From Bacteroidota bacterium (lineage in GTDB: Bacteria > Bacteroidota > Bacteroidia > Chitinophagales > UBA10324), in assembly GCA_003455275.1 (NCBI GenBank), contig DMRR01000134.1, positions 1-7,765 on the forward strand: DNA of 7,765 bases, given 5' to 3'. How positions within the stretch are numbered: the stretch's first letter is position 1; the number at the start of each line of letters is the position of its first letter. Of the stretch, positions 1 to 5,063 are shown piece after piece. The notes beneath the pieces were generated by a model. That model was not told the origin of the DNA. It saw only the letters and a program-made list of their open reading frames with translations, and did not search any database. The position numbers were made by a program, and so were the translations under genes.

Positions 1-544
1 TACATTTATTATTCCTTCAGCTATTGGGGCTGCCTTGCTTTTATTATATATTACATTTTCTCCGTTTATATCAAAAGCCAATAAAAAACGAATTAGCATT
101 CATCAACTGAAGATACCCGAGTTAATCGATCAGGAAGATTTTACACGAATTGCTATCACTCTTGACTTTAGTACAATAGATAGCAAAACAATTTCCCGGG
201 CTGTTTACATTGGAAATAAGTCCGCCTCTTATCACCTGATTCATGTAGTAGAAAGTGCGGGCGCTATATTAATTGGCTCTCAAACAAGAGATAAAGAAGA
301 AGAAGAAGACCTGCGACACTTATTTGCTGTTGCTGAAGAACTCTCTCGAAACGGATATCATGTCACTTATGAATTGTGCTTCGGAAAAAGAAGTGATGCG
401 ATTGCAAAATCAGTTCGTGAATTTAATGCGCAACTTCTGGTGATGGGAGCTCATGGCCACAAAGGGTTAAAGGATATTATTCTCGGCGAAACCATTTCAC
501 AGGTTCGTCATAAAGTAAAAATTCCAGTGCTGGCGGTAAATTGA
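1..544 (+). CDS. C-terminal part of a membrane transporter (probably Nramp-type) fused to a universal-stress (Usp) domain; 5' truncated
   Basis: The reading frame is open from base 2 to the TGA at 542-544, giving 180 visible residues; the gene starts before the window. The first ~20 residues (IIPSAIGAALLLLYITF and onward) form a final transmembrane helix, followed by a basic linker (SKANKKR). The rest is one Usp domain: a first beta strand with the RIAITLDFS pattern, LIHVVESAGA, and the nucleotide-loop signature VMGAHGHKGLKDIILGET, which fits G-x2-G-x9-G, then KIPVLAVN as the last strand. The residue after the final loop Gly is Glu then Thr, where ATP-binding Usp proteins usually have Ser/Thr, so nucleotide binding is uncertain. 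Many Bacteroidota Nramp divalent-metal (Mn/Fe) transporters carry just this kind of C-terminal Usp domain, and wording such as HIVESAGA and MGAHGHKGLKD is familiar from them; that is from memory. Another permease-Usp fusion (for example APC type) is the main alternative. The Usp call is firm, the transporter family moderately so. Confidence 0.78.
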   Translation, partial: TFIIPSAIGAALLLLYITFSPFISKANKKRISIHQLKIPELIDQEDFTRIAITLDFSTIDSKTISRAVYIGNKSASYHLIHVVESAGAILIGSQTRDKEEEEDLRHLFAVAEELSRNGYHVTYELCFGKRSDAIAKSVREFNAQLLVMGAHGHKGLKDIILGETISQVRHKVKIPVLAVN

Positions 545-554
545 ATCGATAAAA

Positions 555-581
555 ATTTTGGTCTGATTAAAAAACCAGAAT
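555..581 (-). terminator. Candidate intrinsic terminator, minus-strand orientation
   Basis: ATTTTGGT (555-562) can pair with ACCAGAAT (574-581): eight pairs including one G-T wobble, around an 11-base loop. Read on the minus strand the hairpin is followed directly by TTTTTATC, the expected U-tract. On the plus strand it is followed by CAAAAAGTC, which is not a U-tract, so it does not look like the terminator of the upstream plus-strand gene. It therefore suggests a transcript entering from the right on the minus strand, in line with the small ORF at 604-687. Confidence 0.45.
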
Positions 582-603
582 CAAAAAGTCATAAGGAAAC
601 TTT

Positions 604-687
604 TTACCGAATTCTCTTTTCTGCTTTATAAAGAACTGCAGAGATAACTGCTACTAAAGTTGAAAGTGTGACAAAAGCTGAAATCAT
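604..687 (-). CDS. Candidate 27-residue single-pass membrane microprotein
   Basis: On the minus strand an ATG at 687-685 opens 27 codons ending with TAA at 606-604. The peptide begins MISAFVTLSTLVAVISAVLY, a clean hydrophobic helix of ~20 residues, and ends with the basic tail KAEKRIR, the layout of a single-pass micro-membrane protein. In the same frame a TTG six codons upstream is a weak alternative start. A box TATTTTTG, an exact match to the Bacteroidota -7 pattern TAnnTTTG, lies 15 bases upstream of the ATG, but no -33 TTTG is seen at the right spacing. A minus-oriented hairpin plus T5 lies about 25 bases past the stop. I do not recognise the family; it does not read as KdpF. The ORF is short enough to be chance, and the support comes from the combination of signals. 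Confidence 0.35.
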   Translation of the reverse strand: MISAFVTLSTLVAVISAVLYKAEKRIR

Positions 688-702
688 GACTGTATGTTTT
701 TC

Positions 703-710
703 CAAAAATA
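703..710 (-). promoter_or_regulatory. Possible -7 promoter box for the 27-residue ORF
   Basis: The minus strand reads TATTTTTG here, an exact fit to the Bacteroidota sigma-A -7 element TAnnTTTG. It would place the transcription start roughly 10 bases before the ATG at 687. The -33 region 19-21 bases upstream has no TTG, so this is half a promoter at best. Confidence 0.25.
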
Positions 711-817
711 ATTTGCACTAACGGCGCCTGATCTTAACCCTTACTCACAAAAACTGTTTCTCCGTCTGCTTTCTCAGACAAGGAATTCCGATACTATTAT
801 TGATGAAATTTTTTGAA

Positions 818-1786
818 ATGAAATATAGAAGGCTTGGAAGATCAGGGTTGCAGGTAAGCGAACTTTCATTTGGTTCATGGATGAATTTCACTAACCGGGC
901 TGCCGACGATGTAAATGAAAAATGCATGAAGTATGCATACGATCATGGAGTAAATTTTTTTGATAACGCAGAAGGCTACAACTTCGGTGAATCAGAAAAA
1001 CTAATGGGAAAAATTCTGAAGAAGATGAAATGGCACAGGGATTCATATGCAATCAGCAGCAAGGTTTTTTTTGGAGGAAATGGAAAACTCCCAATGCAGA
1101 TTGGCCTCTCGCGCAAACATGTATTTGACGCCTGTCACGATGCTTTAAAGAGAATGCGGATTGAATATCTCGATCTTTATTTCTGCCATCGCCCGGACCC
1201 GGAAACTCCGATTGATGAAACGGTTTGGGCAATGCACCAGCTCATTATGCAGGGAAAAATTTTATATTGGGGAACCAGTGAATGGAGTGCAAATGAACTG
1301 AAACAAGCCTTTGTTGTTGCTGAGCGCCACAATCTGATTCCTCCAACAATGGAGCAGCCACAGTATAATTTATTAATGAGAGACAAAGTCGAAAATGAAT
1401 TTGTTCCGCTTTATGCAAAAGGTTTGGGAACTACAATCTGGTCGCCGCTTGCATCAGGACTGTTGACCGGAAAATACATTAATAGTATTCCGAAAAACTC
1501 AAGACTTGGAATTAAGAATATGGAATGGCTGAAAAAGAAAACCGTAGAAGATGATTCGAAAATGGAAAAGGTAAAAAAGCTATCTCTCCTTTGTGAAAAA
1601 ATTGGAGTACCAATGAATCAACTGGCGATTGCCTGGTGCCTGAAAAATAAAAATGTAAGTACAGTCATACTTGGGGCATCTAAACTTGATCAATTGAAAA
1701 GCAATTTGAAATCACTTGAAGTTTATGGTTCGCTGAATGAAGATGTGATGAAGGAATTAGATAAAATAACTTTGGCGAAGAATTAG
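818..1786 (+). CDS. Aldo/keto reductase, Kv-beta-like (AKR6) family
   Basis: A full-length (322-residue) NADPH-dependent aldo/keto reductase, a soluble (beta/alpha)8 barrel that reduces aldehydes or ketones; the physiological substrate cannot be read from sequence. The whole protein resembles the mammalian voltage-gated potassium-channel beta subunit core: YRRLGRSGLQVSELSFGSW at the start, GLSRKH, HRPDPETPIDETV, YWGTSEWS, WSPLASGLLTGKY, QLAIAWCLKN and VILGAS. The catalytic tetrad is complete: Asp49, Tyr54, Lys82 and His124; mammalian Kv-beta has Asn at the last position. Start choice: ATG 818 gives the family-typical MKYRRLG beginning. An ATG at 803 or TTG at 800 would add five or six residues and cannot be excluded, because no clear ribosome site decides it. 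The gene stands alone on the plus strand; its stop is one base from the stop of the convergent gene at 1788. Bacterial members are not channel subunits as a rule, and no potassium channel gene lies nearby. Confidence 0.93.
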   Translation: MKYRRLGRSGLQVSELSFGSWMNFTNRAADDVNEKCMKYAYDHGVNFFDNAEGYNFGESEKLMGKILKKMKWHRDSYAISSKVFFGGNGKLPMQIGLSRKHVFDACHDALKRMRIEYLDLYFCHRPDPETPIDETVWAMHQLIMQGKILYWGTSEWSANELKQAFVVAERHNLIPPTMEQPQYNLLMRDKVENEFVPLYAKGLGTTIWSPLASGLLTGKYINSIPKNSRLGIKNMEWLKKKTVEDDSKMEKVKKLSLLCEKIGVPMNQLAIAWCLKNKNVSTVILGASKLDQLKSNLKSLEVYGSLNEDVMKELDKITLAKN

Positions 1787-1798
1787 TTTACCAAAGTT
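1768..1798. terminator. Inverted repeat spanning two convergent stop codons, probable bidirectional terminator
   Basis: AACTTTGG (1768-1775) and CCAAAGTT (1791-1798) are a perfect 8-bp inverted repeat with a 15-base loop containing both stop codons (TAG at 1784-1786 and, on the minus strand, TAA at 1790-1788). On the minus strand the stem is followed by ATTTTATCT; on the plus strand only TTACAATC follows. The two genes thus appear to share a terminator built into their own last codons. The stem is short and AT-rich, so its strength is uncertain. Confidence 0.5.
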
Positions 1799-2141
1799 TT
1801 ACAATCAAAATTCCAAGACCAATAATCACAATACCAATACAGCAACAAGCGCCTATTGCAGTATCCTCATCATCAAAATCTGAAAACATAAGTTGATTGC
1901 ACAATGAATCTGAAGAATTCAGATTCAGATTCTTTACAGAATTTTCTATCTTCAATGTTGAATTAAAATTTCCTTTCATGATTCCGGCATCTGTTAAATC
2001 TTTTTCAAGATGTTGAAGTTGACTGACTGATGCATTCACTTTTGATTTATCGTAGCTGAAGAGTTCGCTCTTAGAAGCAAAGGATTTTTGTGAAAAGAAA
2101 AAAATGTTGTTAATGAGTAGATGAATAATATTCTTGTTCAT
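1788..2141 (-). CDS. Small hypothetical protein with signal peptide and C-terminal membrane helix
   Basis: A 117-residue protein I cannot assign. Residues 1-22 look like a signal peptide (MNKNIIHLLINNIFFFSQKS, with a possible cut after SFA). Residues ~33-75 are polar and probably helical, with heptad-like hydrophobics (VNASVSQLQHLEKDLTDAG). An acidic patch FSDFDDEDT (~86-94) is followed by a hydrophobic helix of ~20 residues at 95-115 that opens with three adjacent cysteines (GACCCIGIVIIGLG). The predicted form is a small exported protein anchored by its C-terminus. Bacteroidota genomes contain short proteins with this signal peptide, helix and C-terminal membrane plan, but I cannot name the family. 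The ATG at 2141-2139 is the natural start. It has its own candidate promoter (2165-2196) with a palindrome at the predicted transcription start, and it is convergent with the reductase and divergent from the lipid kinase. Confidence 0.65.
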   Translation of the reverse strand: MNKNIIHLLINNIFFFSQKSFASKSELFSYDKSKVNASVSQLQHLEKDLTDAGIMKGNFNSTLKIENSVKNLNLNSSDSLCNQLMFSDFDDEDTAIGACCCIGIVIIGLGILIVKLW

Positions 2142-2147
2142 GTTTGA

Positions 2148-2160
2148 CAGTTAATAACTG
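2148..2160. promoter_or_regulatory. Palindrome at the predicted transcription start of the 117-residue gene, operator-like
   Basis: CAGTTA-A-TAACTG is a perfect 13-base palindrome with six-base arms. It lies between the candidate minus-strand -7 box (2172-2165) and the ATG at 2141, over the expected transcription start, where a repressor would act. It could also simply be a small 5' UTR hairpin. The other flanking gene (TTG at 2205) begins 44 bases away. Confidence 0.3.
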
Positions 2161-2164
2161 ATTT

Positions 2165-2196
2165 CAAAAATCATTTCTATCATTACAACAAGCAAA
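2165..2196 (-). promoter_or_regulatory. Candidate Bacteroidota-type promoter for the 117-residue gene
   Basis: Reading the minus strand, TTTG (2196-2193) is followed by a 20-base spacer and GATTTTTG (2172-2165). Against the Bacteroidota pattern TTTG-N19-21-TAnnTTTG only the first base of the -7 box differs. A start a few bases downstream would give a leader of about 20 bases to the ATG at 2141. This is the best promoter match in the window. Confidence 0.45.
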
Positions 2197-2204
2197 TAAA
2201 TAAG

Positions 2205-3134
2205 TTGACATCTGCTGAATCGTCGTTCGCTTTTATTTTAAATCCTGTTTCTTCAGGCGGAAAGTCATTGAATTTCTGGAAGAGTTTTGAAAAAAATTTA
2301 AAGAATGAAAATATTTCTTATCAGCTTTTTCAAACAACAAAATCAGGTGAAGCAGTTGAACTCGTTCAAAAAGCAATTCAATCTGGGTTCAAAAAGATTA
2401 TTGCCATAGGGGGCGATGGAACCTTGCATCAGGTAGCAAACGGAATTCTTTCTCAAAGTTTCTATGACACAAAAGATATAGCCATGGGTTTAATTCCGAT
2501 GGGTACAGGGAATGATTTCGGCCGTTACTGGAAACTTCCAGTAAAAAATTCGCTAATAATTTCTATGATGAAGAATCACAAAATTGTTTTGCAGGATGTT
2601 ATTAAGGTTAATTACATCCGTGAGAATAAAAATATTTTCCTGATCAGTATGGGCGGATGTGGTTTTGATTCTTCAGTGGCTTTAAAAGCGCATAACGAAA
2701 AATTGAAGGGCAGGGGAGGAAAATTGGTTTACCTGCGTTGCCTTCTGCAATCGCTTTTCGGTTACAAAAGCACCACGATGAAAATTGTGGTGGATGAAAA
2801 AAAATATGTAGGAAAATTTTTTTCTGTTGCAATTGGAAATAACCATAGCAACGGAGGCGGAATCATGCAATGCCCCGGTGCATCTATGACAGATGGTAAA
2901 CTCAATATCACGATGCTTGGTGATCTAACACTGGGAGAGATTTTGTGGAATCTAAAAGGAATGTTCAATGGAAGTTTTACAAAGCATAAAAAAGTAACCA
3001 CATCGTTTGGCCAAAAAATATTTCTCGAGTGTTCAGAAGAAAATATTTTGGAATTAGATGGAGAACCATATTATAATCTTCCTGTTAGCTTAGAAATTGT
3101 CCCTTCGATGTTAAGCGTGATTATTCCGAAATGA
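2205..3134 (+). CDS. Diacylglycerol/sphingosine-kinase-like lipid kinase (DagK/YegS/LCB5 family)
   Basis: A 309-residue soluble lipid kinase of the DAGK catalytic family, which phosphorylates a membrane lipid alcohol such as diacylglycerol with ATP; the exact substrate is unknown. The N-terminal nucleotide domain shows FILNPVSSGGK (residues 10-20), the signature AIGGDGTLHQVANG (67-80; GGDGT is the phosphate loop) and LIPMGTGNDFGR (96-107). The C-terminal beta-rich lipid-binding domain has GNNHSNGGG (211-219), ASMTDGKLNI (226-235) and LELDGEP (282-288), where the conserved Asp-Gly-Glu supports metal binding and catalysis. Length and domain order are normal for the family. The start is unusual: the first in-frame ATG is at residue 94, inside the catalytic domain, so translation must use TTG 2205 or another non-ATG codon after the upstream stop at 2145-2147. 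TTG 2205 places the first beta strand where the family has it. The AT-rich leader (AAATAAATAAG) has no Shine-Dalgarno sequence. Confidence 0.92.
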   Translation: MTSAESSFAFILNPVSSGGKSLNFWKSFEKNLKNENISYQLFQTTKSGEAVELVQKAIQSGFKKIIAIGGDGTLHQVANGILSQSFYDTKDIAMGLIPMGTGNDFGRYWKLPVKNSLIISMMKNHKIVLQDVIKVNYIRENKNIFLISMGGCGFDSSVALKAHNEKLKGRGGKLVYLRCLLQSLFGYKSTTMKIVVDEKKYVGKFFSVAIGNNHSNGGGIMQCPGASMTDGKLNITMLGDLTLGEILWNLKGMFNGSFTKHKKVTTSFGQKIFLECSEENILELDGEPYYNLPVSLEIVPSMLSVIIPK

Positions 3135-3195
3135 TTTAATAAAGGATCGGAATGAATTCAATATAGACTAAAATAAACCGCAAATAAACTGAGGG

Positions 3196-3220
3196 CTGAA
3201 TTCGAAATAAATTAATTCAG
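3196..3220. terminator. Weak inverted repeat between convergent genes
   Basis: CTGAATT (3196-3202) and AATTCAG (3214-3220) pair perfectly around an 11-base loop, overlapping the stop of the minus-strand gene at 3212. It sits where the lipid kinase and the 122-residue gene converge, so a terminator role is plausible, but neither side shows a T-tract. The rest of 3135-3211 is AT-rich with no other visible signal. Confidence 0.22.
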
Positions 3221-3580
3221 AAATTCCTGGCGCAGTACTTCAATTGAAATACTAACTGAACTTTTATGGCTTTTCAATTGAAAATTCAATTTCGAAATTT
3301 CGTCATGCACAGAAACCGGAATCGTGGTCATAAAAAAACCTTTTGTAACTTTTTTGGAAAACAGTTCAATATCTTTTTTACCCTGCAGGTAACTAATTCT
3401 CAACTCACCATCAAATGGAATAATTGAACTGATTCGAATTTCAGAATCAAGTGTTAGTTCGGCAGCCGCACGAAGAGAAGACTGATGTTTTATCTTCAAT
3501 TCCGGAGATGGAATAATATCTTCTTTGTAATCGAAATTATTCTTTGATTTAAACACTCCGCTATAGTGTTCGGATTTCAT
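3212..3580 (-). CDS. Hypothetical protein, 122 residues, soluble, beta-rich
   Basis: I do not recognise this protein. It has no signal peptide and no membrane helix. The first ~30 residues are polar (MKSEHYSGVFKSKNNFDYK...); from about residue 35 to the end, alternating hydrophobic and charged residues (SEIRISSIIPFDGELRISYL, SVSISIEVLRQEFLN) suggest a small beta-rich cytoplasmic domain. The ATG at 3580-3578 is used; the leader has no Shine-Dalgarno sequence. A weak promoter-like arrangement lies in the 65-base gap upstream (minus-strand TTTTG at 3636-3632, 20-base spacer, then TATAAATTC), but its -7 part fits the Bacteroidota pattern poorly. It is third in the co-directional ftsX - DUF3098 - orf122 series and convergent with the lipid kinase. 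In many Bacteroidota the gene after DUF3098 is uppP, which this protein is not. Reading-frame length, codon use and context support a real gene. Confidence 0.6.
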   Translation of the reverse strand: MKSEHYSGVFKSKNNFDYKEDIIPSPELKIKHQSSLRAAAELTLDSEIRISSIIPFDGELRISYLQGKKDIELFSKKVTKGFFMTTIPVSVHDEISKLNFQLKSHKSSVSISIEVLRQEFLN

Positions 3581-3645
3581 TTGGGTTAATTATATGGGCG
3601 GTGAATTTATACTCTTAAGCCCGAATCATTGCAAAAGTCCGACTC

Positions 3646-3909
3646 TTAATCTTTCGGTCTTCTAAGAATTCCAAAAATCACAATTACATACCCTGCAATT
3701 ACTACTATTGGTGCAAGGGTGACTCTTCTGAAACTATATATTTCTTCAATTTTATACTCATCAGGTTTTTGATCTCCCCCTGCCATCAACATGTATCCGA
3801 CTATCAGAACTATCACACCTGAAATAATCAGCAAATAATTTTCTCTATTGAAAAGAAATCCTTGATTTTGAGCATCGGATTTTTTAGCGGTTTCCTTAGT
3901 TGTGGCCAT
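3646..3909 (-). CDS. DUF3098 family two-helix membrane protein
   Basis: An 87-residue integral membrane protein that matches the Bacteroidota family DUF3098 as I remember it: a polar N-terminus (1-20), F-L-F-N-R-E-N-Y, first helix LLIISGVIVLIVGYMLMAGG (26-45), a short polar loop, the diagnostic YSFRRVTLAPIVVIAGYVIV (58-77), a second helix at ~66-82, and a basic end RRPKD. Function unknown. It follows ftsX on the same strand, the order seen widely in Bacteroidota (commonly ftsX, DUF3098, uppP, truB), so a role in envelope or division is a reasonable guess from context only. The ATG at 3909-3907 gives the usual family length. The 154-base gap to ftsX and a possible promoter at 3928-3959 suggest that it may not depend solely on ftsX transcription. 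Confidence 0.88.
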   Translation of the reverse strand: MATTKETAKKSDAQNQGFLFNRENYLLIISGVIVLIVGYMLMAGGDQKPDEYKIEEIYSFRRVTLAPIVVIAGYVIVIFGILRRPKD

Positions 3910-3927
3910 AAATATTTTTTCGGTTGA

Positions 3928-3959
3928 CGAAAGTATATGCAGGAATGTGAAAAGTGAAA
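3928..3959 (-). promoter_or_regulatory. Possible promoter for DUF3098
   Basis: On the minus strand TTTC (3959-3956), a 20-base spacer and TACTTTCG (3935-3928) resemble TTTG-N20-TAnnTTTG with one mismatch in each box. The predicted leader to the ATG at 3909 would be about 15 bases. The identical octamer TACTTTCG also occurs just upstream of the preferred ftsX start (4950-4943). Confidence 0.28.
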
Positions 3960-4012
3960 CGATGAATGATCAAATCAAACTGTATTACTTATAAAGGATA
4001 ACCTTAAACAGC

Positions 4013-4062
4013 GAAGCAATGAGTTCAATAACTACATTTATTTAATACGAATAAATTGCTTC
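4013..4062 (-). terminator. Nested inverted repeats just after ftsX, possible terminator or processing hairpin
   Basis: GAAGCAAT (4013-4020) and ATTGCTTC (4055-4062) are perfect complements 34 bases apart, starting one base after the ftsX stop. Inside lies a second perfect pair, ATTTATT (4036-4042) and AATAAAT (4050-4056), with a seven-base loop; the two pairings overlap at 4055-4056, so they compete there. There is no T-tract downstream on the minus strand (GCTGTTTAAGG follows), so this is not a classical intrinsic terminator. It may attenuate or stabilise the ftsX message before DUF3098. Confidence 0.3.
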
Positions 4063-4063
4063 T

Positions 4064-4936
4064 CTAATAAAGTTCATCAAGATGCATTCTAAGATATTTG
4101 TTTGAAACGACAAAGCTGCTGAGAGCAGTAAAGAGAATTCCAAAAGCAATGATGAGTAAAAAAAGCAAAATAGTTCCGTTGAAATCCTGAAGTGCTTTTA
4201 AGTCAGGAAGCACACTTATTAAAAAATTCAGGAGAGTGAAAAGCAATGTGACTGCAATCAACCCGCTGATTAATCCATTGAACAAAGCCCGGATAAGAAA
4301 TGGTTTACGAATAAATGCGTTTGTGGCACCAACCAATTGCATGCTTCGCAATAAAAATCTTTGAGAATACATTGCAAGCCGGGTAGTTGAATCAATTAAT
4401 GTATACGAAACAAATCCGAGCAAAAGAGAGAGTGCTATAATTATGTAGCTAAAGGTTCTGAAATTTTTATTTGCAAGTTCAACCAGTTTGCTCTCATAAT
4501 AAAATTCCTGAACCGAAGGATTAGCCTGTATTCTGGTTTGTATGGCGGTAATACTATCGGGTAATGAAAAACCTGCGTTGATTTTTAAATCGATAGAAGC
4601 GAAAAGAGGATTCTCATTGAGCATATCATGGTAATCATCATTGAATTCATTGATATAAATTTTTTCTGCATCATCTTTCGAAATGTATTCTGCCGATTTA
4701 GCCCATGGCTGAGCCATTATTTCAGCACATAATTTTTTCCCGGCATCATCACTCACTCCGTTTTTAAGAATTATTGTAAAAGAAATATTCTCTTTTATGT
4801 AATCGGAAAGTTTTCTTCCATGAATCAAAAGCAAGAATAAGATCCCCACCACAAAAAGAACCAAAGCAGTACTGATAATGCTATAAATGTGGGAGGGTTT
4901 GAATCTTTTTTTTGCTTTGTTTCTACCGGTTGCCAT
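4064..4936 (-). CDS. ftsX: Cell-division protein FtsX, permease-like subunit of the FtsEX complex
   Basis: A 290-residue inner-membrane protein. With the ATPase FtsE it forms an ABC-type complex that transmits ATP hydrolysis to periplasmic peptidoglycan hydrolases or their activators at the septum; it does not transport a known solute. Topology fits FtsX: basic cytosolic N-terminus (NKAKKRFKPS), first helix ~20-39, an extracytoplasmic domain ~42-160 with KLSDYIKENISFTIILKNG and SAEYISKDDAEK, then helices at ~163-183, 217-241 and 255-276. The family signature RFLLRSMQLVGATNAFIRKPF (193-213) precedes the third helix, and the C-terminus ends YLRMHLDELY, as in Bacteroidota FtsX. ATG 4936 is preferred because homologues begin with a short basic tail; a GTG at 4996 would add 20 residues unlike the family. 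No ftsE is visible, as is usual when ftsE lies elsewhere. Divergent from leuS and followed by DUF3098. Confidence 0.93.
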   Translation of the reverse strand: MATGRNKAKKRFKPSHIYSIISTALVLFVVGILFLLLIHGRKLSDYIKENISFTIILKNGVSDDAGKKLCAEIMAQPWAKSAEYISKDDAEKIYINEFNDDYHDMLNENPLFASIDLKINAGFSLPDSITAIQTRIQANPSVQEFYYESKLVELANKNFRTFSYIIIALSLLLGFVSYTLIDSTTRLAMYSQRFLLRSMQLVGATNAFIRKPFLIRALFNGLISGLIAVTLLFTLLNFLISVLPDLKALQDFNGTILLFLLIIAFGILFTALSSFVVSNKYLRMHLDELY

Positions 4937-5063
4937 TCGCAGCGAAAGTAGATTCCCCTGAATGCTCAATGCGAGTTTGAATATTTCATTTTCCACAATG
5001 AAAATTGTAAATACAAATTATGAATTCACTTCTGCTCTCGCTGTTAGATTTGCGAACTTCAAT
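4937..5063. promoter_or_regulatory. Divergent ftsX-leuS control region
   Basis: This 127-base gap must hold promoters for both genes. For leuS there are two partial candidates: TAGATTTG at 5045-5052 is an exact -7 match (TAnnTTTG) but has no TTTG 19-21 bases before it and would leave only ~6 leader bases; TTTG at 4976-4979 has a 20-base spacer to GAAAATTG (5000-5007), four of six -7 positions matching, with a ~50-base leader. For ftsX the minus strand has TACTTTCG at 4950-4943 immediately before the ATG, too close for a normal leader. None is convincing on its own. No T-box or other leader element typical of aminoacyl-tRNA synthetase genes was seen. Confidence 0.25.

Larger units (their letters stand above)
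545..817. other. Intergenic region between the transporter-Usp gene and the aldo/keto reductase
   Basis: Apart from the candidate minus-strand unit (hairpin 555-581, ORF 604-687, -7 box 703-710), the stretch contains a small perfect hairpin GTCTG (764-768) / CAGAC (775-779) with a six-base loop, upstream of the reductase. No convincing plus-strand promoter was found. AAGGAA near 780-785 resembles a Shine-Dalgarno sequence but lies about 17 bases before the ATG at 803 and over 30 before the preferred start at 818. Confidence 0.4.

Noticed and set aside
764..779. GTCTG / CAGAC hairpin before the reductase gene
   Set aside because: Only five pairs, no T-tract, and not positioned over a ribosome site; expected by chance at this length.
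745..1386. Minus-strand frames at 745-927 and 1177-1386 opposite the aldo/keto reductase
   Set aside because: Antisense to conserved reductase sequence, with no supporting signals.
2644..3001. Minus-strand frames opposite the lipid kinase
   Set aside because: Three overlapping alternatives in different frames inside a clearly conserved gene; none resembles a protein.
4937..4996. GTG at 4996 as the ftsX start
   Set aside because: The 20 extra residues (MENEIFKLALSIQGNLLSLR) are unlike FtsX N-termini, which are short and basic; ATG 4936 gives the usual length. Kept as an alternative only.
4998..5063. ATG at 4998 as the leuS start
   Set aside because: In frame and open, but LeuRS proteins begin near MxYxFxEIE, which matches ATG 5064; the extra 22 residues look like leader sequence.
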